From assembly GCF_027579695.1 (NCBI RefSeq), contig NC_083571.1:32235943-32299942 (forward strand): a stretch of DNA of 64,000 nucleotides, in the 5' to 3' direction. The position numbers and the translations under genes were made by a program. The DNA is from Neoarius graeffei (lineage: Eukaryota > Chordata > Actinopteri > Siluriformes > Ariidae). Under the pieces are notes generated by a model, which made no database searches, was not told the DNA's origin, and saw only the letters and a program-made list of their open reading frames with translations. Below are positions 13,901 through 22,700 of the stretch, piece by piece (the first letter of the stretch is position 1; each line of letters starts with the position of its first letter).

Positions 13901-16580
13901 TTTGAACCGGTTCAAGGAATGAAAACGAAAACCGGGAACTTTTTCTATTTCACATGGAACAGAAACGAAACCAGAAACTTTATTATTTTTTATGTTCCGG
14001 AACAGAAACGCTTATTAAAAATAATGGTAACCGGTTAATACCGGTTTTTATTTCGTTCCTCAAAGTTTCCGTAGCCTACAAATAAAAGTCATTCCTCTCC
14101 TGCGCAAGTTTCTATGACCCGCTGGGGTTCACTTCCTGTGTGACGTTCGCTGACTGAATGGAGAGAGCGGGAGGGTGGACTACTATCACGTCTCCACATC
14201 TTAAATAAGAGGTAAATATTGCAGTCTATCGTTATTCGAAAACGTCAATTTCAAACACGATATCAATATATTTGTCCACGTTAATGAGAGGCTCGCGAAC
14301 ATTAAATGACGTTAACCTCTGTTAGCCTGTCAATGCATAGGGCCTGACTAGCCTTTGGTAACACACTAAACGAATTCTCTTTCATTTTTGGCACTTTTTC
14401 TGTTTGTGTAGATGGGAAGACATACTGAGAATCCAAATCGCCAACATTTGAAATAATAATAATTGTTTTGTCTTATTTAATGAAGGTTGTAATAGAATTA
14501 GCCTACATTTGGCTTAAGCTGGATGAGACAGAGACATAATTTTATAGCCATTTGTTAAACAGCTGACAGGGAACGTAATTAACCGTTCCGGGAACGAAAT
14601 TTTTTTGTTCTAACCGGTTCGGGAACGTCTATTTAATGGTGGAACCCAAAACCGGAAACGTTAAAATTCCGTTTCTGTTCGGAACGAACCAATAGGAAAA
14701 AAATTCTGGTTCAAAGCCCTGATCTTTAGTAGTTTTAAAGATATGGCCCGGAAACGAAAACGTGAATGGACGGACGGAACCCGTTTCTATATCCCCCGCC
14801 AAACTCTGTTTGGGCGGAGTATAAAAAACCTTTTCTGTCAGCTAACCACAAACGTAAGAGCCTTTGAATGGAACCGTGTTCTCTGTTCTGATGGAACAGG
14901 AATGGAGGTTTTTGGAAATAAACACTCAGAGTGGGTTTAGTGTAAAAAGAAGGATGGCTGTAATGAAAAGAACCCGATCCCTACTGTAAAACATGATGGA
15001 GGAAAAATACTGTGATGTTTTGAGGCCGTTTTTCCTCCAGAGGCCTGGAAACCTTGTTCATGACATCATGGACTCCATGAAACACCAGGACGTTTTAAAT
15101 CCCAATCTGTCCACCTCTGATAGGAAACTAAAACTGGGTCGTCATTAGATCTTCCAGCCGGACAGTGATCTGAAGCACGTGTCCAAGAGGAAAGAGCACG
15201 CGAAAGGGCCGAGAACCCTGGATGATCTGGAGAGATTGTGTAAAGAGGAACGCTCTCGGACGGCCTGCTCTGGATCTCCGACCTTATAAACTGCTGCAGG
15301 AGAGACTCCGGGCTGTTTTACTGAGTATTAAATGTGGCAGTAATGGTGGATAACACGACATGTCTTCGTATCTTCAAGATATTAAGTCGTAATTATGCGA
15401 TGGTGGTATTGAAGTATCGGAGACGGGGCTCCATGGGGCGAGCACAGAAAGGTCAGGGGTTTCATGAGACAAGGAAGTAGTGAGGGAATGAGATCATGTC
15501 ACTCGTCAGCATACAACAGTGCTAAACTCACAGCGCCATCTGTTGCCTGAACAGAGGAATTACATTATTGCGTCGTCGGAGCAAAACCTCCCGATCATGT
15601 TTTCGTTTGCTCACATGAAATCAAAAATCACATGGTGTCGTGAAACATCTAATCACCGAGTTCACAGCTGAAATCATATTGTATCCTCTGGAGGCCTGAT
15701 GTTTACACCTCTGGGATTGATTTAACAGCTGGTACAATTTTGTACAGTTCCTTATTTTCCATTTTTATTTTCCACAGTTTCTTCAATTTTTTGTAAAAAT
15801 CAAGTACAATTTAATGACATTTAAATTTTCGCTGGCGGTTAGTTACCAGTCCTGGATATTGTCGATGACGGAAATGATCTTCCTGTATCATATGATTTTT
15901 TAAATCGTATCACCAGACCCTAGTGGGACATTTCACTGGTCAGATTTCAACTAATACTTCATGCACTTTAAATAGACATTGCTAACTGACTTGTAGATAC
16001 ATACAAGCCACAAAATGTCAAGTCTGTATTTTTAAAAAAAACAAATTTGCTTTAACAAAATATCTAGGTGATGCTAGAACTTTTTAAGCGGGTTTTTTTC
16101 TTTTTTTTTTTTCTTTCTTTTAAGCATGACTGAAGTAAATGGGCAATAAACTGTCTAATTTAGGAGCGTGAACAAGTCTCCAGATTATATTCCTCAAGGT
16201 TAGTTCAATATACGTTGCTGAGCAAAAGTTTTTGAACCCCCTGTGAGTAAACCGAGGCAATTTATGACTCCTATTGAACAAAAAAAAAACATCTTTTATA
16301 TAAACGCATAAATCAGAGAGGGGGAAAAACAGCAAAGAACGATCATTATAAGATTAAAAATGTCTCGGGGGGGGGGGTTAGGGTATTTTTTTGCTCTTGT
16401 GATATGTAATGATGTAGTTAATGTAATATGTAATTAAAAATGGATTATCTGGATATTTAAATGTTTATCTGACTTAATTAATTAAATGAAGAATTCTCTC
16501 TCACATTTACTTTAGATGCAGAAAACACACCTGTATTGATGGATGAGTAGCAGATATTACTGTATCACTAACACTTGAAG

Positions 16581-16618
<38 letters not shown>

Positions 16619-16711
16619 TGATTGTTGGCCCAGGGCGAGCATCTCAGCAGGACGTCTTGTCAGAGCGATGAGCACCACTTGTAGATAAAGCTGTTCAGTC
16701 CCTCTCATTTC

Positions 16712-16754
<43 letters not shown>

Positions 16755-19700
16755 CCGTCTGTCTTTCTCTGTTTCTCTCTGTCTGTTTCTCTCTCTCTCT
16801 CTCTCTCCCTGTCTGTCTCTGTTTGTTTCTCTCTGTCTGTTTCTCTCTGTCTATTTCTCTCTCTCTGTCTGTTTTTCTCTCTCTATCTCCCTGTCTGTCT
16901 CTCTCTGTTTCTTTCTCTCTGTCTCTTTCTGACTTCATCATAAAAGTCCAATCTGATTTGGTTGATGAATTTTCTCTAACTGTAGTGCAGGTCACCTTCT
17001 GATCGGTTATTGTTTCTAAGGTAACGGCTCACGCCGACTTCCTGTTTGGTGTTGATTAGAGGGATGGACATGGACAGATGGCTGTGGTATAAAATCCTGT
17101 TCCACGCTGCAGCAGCTGCTGTATTTTTACAGAAAGGTTAGGCGGCCGTGACTCTGCTGCAGCTCTACGGCGCCTCCTGCGGGTCATGATGTCAACGTTC
17201 CACTCAACGGCCATTTCACCTTCCACATGGGTGCGAATGACCCTAACCCATAACGACATCATCGCTTGTTTACTGCATTGTTCTGTCTAAGTGGTTTTAA
17301 CCACGTCGCCTAACGTGAACTGCTCTGTGCGTTACTGTGTCTCCACGACAAAGAGAACACCGAATCTGAGCTTTTATCAGCTGCCAGTCGAGGAGAAGAA
17401 AGAAATGGATAAGTTTAATCTGCAACAAAAACCTTCAAACTGGATCGAAATGGACAAATGTTTGTAGTTTACATTTCTCTGGTGGGAAAAAGACAGACTT
17501 GAACTGTGACCCAGCAATATTTCCATGGTCTGCGGAACGGCCTTCGGTTATAGATGATTATAACAATCAGCACTGTTCATCGTCTGAAACTAGCGACATT
17601 CCAGAGCCTGTAAAACACAGACGTGTTCTTCGGCCTTTGCCTCTTGACGTGCCGAAGCACTCGGCAGCCGAACGAGCCTGTCGGACCGATAAAACTCCCA
17701 AACCACCAAGGGTTCTCTTTCGAGTGTGTATAATGTTCAGTGTACCTCACTAAAGGCGTTTGTTGAAGAAAATACATTTATACTGAACCTGACACGGCGG
17801 ATCAGCAGCTTTCCAAAGTGGTGGGGATGGGGGTTTTTTGGTTTGGGTCATGTTTCCTAATATCAAGTTTTATTTAACTAATCACTCATTTAGCACTCGG
17901 ACTGTTATTCGCCCACGAGTCCCCCGCGAGAGCGCTGCTGCGGCATTGTGTGGCACTCTGTGTGTTTTACATGCAAATGATGCTTGTAATTAAGTACCTG
18001 GCTAATTGTAGCAGACTGGAATTCTGAACACTTCCTCCTTCGACACCTTCGGGGTTCGTACCTGCACATCAACTCTGTTACATACACACATTCATCTCTC
18101 CCTTCCCCTCCCTCTCTCCCTCTCCCCCTCCCTCTCTCCCTCTCCCCCTCCCTTGTCTCTCTCTCCCCTCCCCCCTCTCTCGTCTCTCCCTCTCTCTCTC
18201 CCCCTTTCCGTCTTCCCTTCTCTCTCTTCTCTCTCTCCCCCTTCCGTCTTCCCTTCTCTCTCTTCCCTCTCTCTCCTCTCTCCCTCTCTCTCCCCCTTCC
18301 GTCTTCCCTTCTCTCTCTTCCCTCTCTCTCTCCCCCTTCCGTCTTCCCTTCTCTCTCTTCCCTCTCTCTCCTCTCCCTCTCTCTCCCCCTTCCGTCTTCC
18401 CTTCTCTCTTTTCCCTCTCTCGCCTCCCTCCCTCTCTCCCTTCTCTCTCTTCCCTTTCTCTCTCTCCCCCTCCCTTCTGTCTTCCCTTCTCTCCCTCTCT
18501 CTTCCCTCAGTCTTCCCTTCTCCCTCCTCCCCCTCGTCTTTCCCTCCCTCCCCCTCTCTTCTCTCCCTCCTCCCCCTCGTCTCTCCCTCCTCCCCCTCGT
18601 CTCTCCCTCCTCCCCCTCGTCTTTCCCTCCCTCCCCCTCTCTTCTCTCCCTCCTCCCCCTCGTCTTTCTCTCCCTCCCTCTTCCCTCCCTTGCCTCTCTC
18701 TCTCCCTCCCCCTTCCCCTCTCTCTTCTCTCCCCCCTCTCTTCTCTCCCTTCTCTCCCTCTCTCTTCCCTCAGTCTTCCCTTCTCCCTCTTCCTCTCTCC
18801 CCCCTACTCTTCCCTCCCTATCCCCCCTCCTTTTTCTCTCTTCCTTTATTTCTTCCATCTCTCCTGCTCCGCCCCTCCCCTTTCTCACACACTTATCAGG
18901 TTGGGTGGAATTTCTCAACCTGGCAACTTTCTAAACAAACGCGTGCGCACACAGTCTTTCAGTAACGTATGCAGATTTGTCCCTGTGACCTACCTCTAAT
19001 CCAACAACCACACAAAGACGACTGTTTATTTTGTGTGTGTGTACACACATCTGTCTCCATGTGTGTGTTCATTTGTTCCAAATTCATACTGGTAACAGTA
19101 AAAACTTTCCTGTGTGTAATGGATTAACCTTACAGCCCAGCTGAAGACTGGCATGGTATGTGGCAGCTACATGCTGTATGTATTTTTGCCAAAACAAAAT
19201 CTTTATTATAACTTGAAGAGGAACGACACGACACTCTCACAGTTCATTGTTAACATGGTGTGCAGACAGTTGCTATGCAACAAGGAAACATTGACAGAGT
19301 ATAAGTGAGCTAGTGCCAGAATTCAGCTCGCTCAGAGATTGGAACAAGGAGACCGAATGGAAACATTTCTCTCAGGTGTGTGTGTGAATTACTGAGAGAA
19401 AAAGGCTCCGTCTGAGCAGAGTTACTTTGAGCGTTTGTTCGAGCGCGTATGTGGAGGCAGAGGACGGTCAAAGATTCACTGCTTTTCAGTCCAAGTGTCA
19501 CAAGGTATTAATTTCAGGATATCTCACACAGTTGCGTGCATTTATGAGTCTCGTCACTGCATACAGATGGGGTGTGTGTGTGTCCTGTGACCCACTGACT
19601 CTCGGTCGCCGAGCACAAGCATATCAGAGACCACCCTCTGGCCTGCTAATCCGTTTAGATCGGACTGATAGAGGCACACAAAAGCGAGGTAATTAATAGG

Positions 19701-22700
19701 GCTACAGAGCTTTATGTATGGAGCATCAGACTGTGTGTGTAAGAGAGGGAGGGTGGGTGGGTGGGTGGGTGGGGGGCGAGCAGAGGGAGCTTTTTGTTCC
19801 CTCGCTCTCTTCTTCCACCTTTGAGGCCAAGCGCAGTAACAGGAGCTCAAGGTCAAGGGAAGGGGGAGGAGAGCGTGTGTGTCCGTCCCCCACTGGCCAA
19901 TTTGCATGAGAGATGAGCGAGAAAGTGGCGATGTGTTACAGAAACACAGGTCCATCTCCTGCTCCGTGTTTCTTCACACGTCTCTACACGAGTATACCTT
20001 TTTTTAAAAATATGAGAGAATGTAATGTTCACATTTGTGGCCAGGGGGCACTCTACAGTCGCATGTGGGTTTCCTTTCATGACCAAAAAAAAAAGTCGTA
20101 ACCCGAATATGTGGTAGAGAAATTATTTCTTTAGTGGGTTTGGTGTCCCCCCCCCCCCCCCAAAAGAAAAAGTTCCTCAGGCATTTCCGCAAATGACTCC
20201 GCGTTCATTAAAGGTGCTCTTCGTACTTTAGCTTTGTTAGCATTAGCCTGGGCCCGCACATCCTAAGCGTGACGCAACATGAGGGCCTGCTGCGAGCTTA
20301 GTCTGGCCAGGCAAGCTATCTACAGCTCTTCCAAGCTCCCGAAAAATCGGGAACCAATCAACTTTGAGCATCTCCAACGGCCCTGGGTAGAGGCGTGTTC
20401 AAGGCAGTGACATAGTAGAACTGCGACTGGAAGCCATAGATTGTTTACAGAATCTATGCTGGAAGCGCTTCATTCACTAGAAACATTACGAACATGGAGC
20501 AAGTTCTCATTGAAAACGGAGCAGAGAGCAGCCCTGGAGGTATTTATTGAAAGGAAGGACGTTTTCGCCTTGCTCCTGATCGGCTTCGGTAAGAGTTTAA
20601 TCTACCAGTTAGCCCCGTCGCGTCACATACGTCAGAGGAAAGAGTGATGTGATTGGTTTAAGCTTCGTCACAGCCTTTTCTGGCTTCGACCAGTAGCAAA
20701 CCGAGGCATTTCAGGGAGGCGGGTCAACCACAGGCTCTGGGAAACGGTTGGGCTTAATATCTTGGCCAGACCAATAGCTCGTAGAGCTTTGCAGTCGCGT
20801 TAGCCAGACTATGTTAGCATAGCTGTCGCCGGGATGTCAGATTCTGAAAGCTGAAAACATTAAATTGTGTCAGTCCATATAAAAACTAGCCCTCACTCAT
20901 AAATAAAGCAATATTAGCGTATAATTAAACATACTGTAGCTTTAAAGCTTTAAAGGTGATGTTTAAAAGGGATTCTCATAACATAATCATGATTTCAAAG
21001 TAGGGCTGTGCAATATATCGAATATACTCGATATATCTCCGAAAATTCTGAGAGATGCATAAAATTATTATATCGTAACTATATAGAGTATTTTATGGTC
21101 ATCTGCCGACTTGCGTTTGTTTAAAACCTTTTCTGGTGGTTTTCTCCCTGTCCCTCAGGCAGTAACGTAAGAGGCTGCCAAAGGGTAAAAAAAAAAAAAC
21201 AATAACGTCATGCACTCGCCAACCAATCCCGGGTGACATCTCAGTGCTGAAAGGAACTTGCGGGAAGATTTTCTAGTTTCGGTTTACAGCGCTGACTCAG
21301 TTCGTGCAATCGCTGGTGTTGCATAGGCTCCCGTGTAAGCTCTGTCAATTTCGGCGACAAATTAAAAATGGAAGCGGACGAATTGGTTCCTAAAAGTCAG
21401 TCATCTGGCATTTTTTTTGGATATCGCAAGGAGGACGTGGAACAGCAAATGGCAATTTGTAAAGTGTGCAAAAAACTCATCACGAAAGGCGGCAGCAGCA
21501 CTACAACCATGTTCCATCACCTGAAAACTCACCCGGTACAGTATGAAGAGTCTCTTAAACTCCGAACTACTTGCCCACGAGCTAAAAAAAAACCCCACAA
21601 GTTAAACAAATGACCATAGCGGCCTCGTTCTGTATTGTATTGCCCCTTTGTTGCAATTTTCAAGATTGTTTTTGCGCTACATCTTTGTTGAATAAAAATA
21701 GTCTTATTTCAACTCAATTGTGATTAATCAATCACTAACATGCAAATTTTAAATGTGTTGTTGAAAACCACCTGTAAAGTTAACCAAGAATGTTATTTAA
21801 TCTGGAGGGATTGTAGTGAAAAGAGTAAAAGTTAGATTTCATGGGGTCCTTTCGAGGAGATTTCAGTATATGGAGAAAATGTATCGGGATATTCATTTTT
21901 TTTTCCCATATCGCACAGCCCTATTTTGGACAGGGCGGTGAAGGTTGGACAATTTATCACAAATCTAATTCCTGTAATCGACAGCAGACGGGTCGAAAAG
22001 TTACAGACCGAACCTTTAAGTGTTCACTCACGAATGAGTGTAACTCGTTATATAGAATAGCAGGGCTGCCGTAAATACCCTAGTAAAGAGGCGCATTATA
22101 TTTATAATTAACGCCAAGGTGAAAAATGAGACGGGACGGCTTGACAGGACTGAATCAGTGTTTTCCTTCTCTGTCTAAACCCATAACACTATCGATGTGG
22201 CTCGTGCCATTGGGGTTGTGGAGGCTCCTGGAGCCGGGGGTCAGAGCAGGACGCTGATCTGTCTGGGCTTTGTGATGCTGATGGAGGCGCAGGGCCGAGA
22301 GCATAACGACCAGCATCGTGATTCATCCCTCTGCTCTGTTGTAAGAAGAAAGAGAGCGAGAGAATGCGGGAATGAGACAGAGAACGTTTAAAATATGATG
22401 GAATCACATGTGCACTCGCTTTTACCAACACGCGCAAGGCAGTCAGCTTACTCTCTTTATCAGAGCGTATTTACGGAGGGCGATGGAGCGTGAAACACCT
22501 TTGGGCTTCCTGGGACCAGATGGGACACACACACACAGCAACTTCCTCTGAAGGAAGGCGGCGTTATCAGTAGCGTATTACCGAGCTTCATTGATAGACT
22601 CCGTAATCACTCGCTCCAATCTGCTTAATGGAAAAGAAGAAATGGGACTGTGTATATATGAGAGAGAGAGAGAGCGAGAGAGGTTATAAGCAGTCTCTCT

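Larger units (their letters stand above)
12218..15355 (+). mobile_element. Old Tc1-like element split by nested insertions
   Basis: The left end has ATTATTGGCACCCC, shared with Tc1-like remnants at 27340-27480. A helix-turn-helix remnant ([20 protein letters not shown], about 12590-12650) starts the transposase. The rest reappears at 14840-15340, after more than 2 kb of other repeats, with degraded matches to a transposase C-terminal half (a [11 protein letters not shown]-like second-Asp motif near 15150). Frames are broken throughout. Right border approximate. Confidence 0.6.

Noticed and set aside
17905-18965. 337-codon (-) and 270-codon (+) frames
   Set aside because: Both read the same polypyrimidine tract on opposite strands (R/E/G versus S/P/L); no selection signal.
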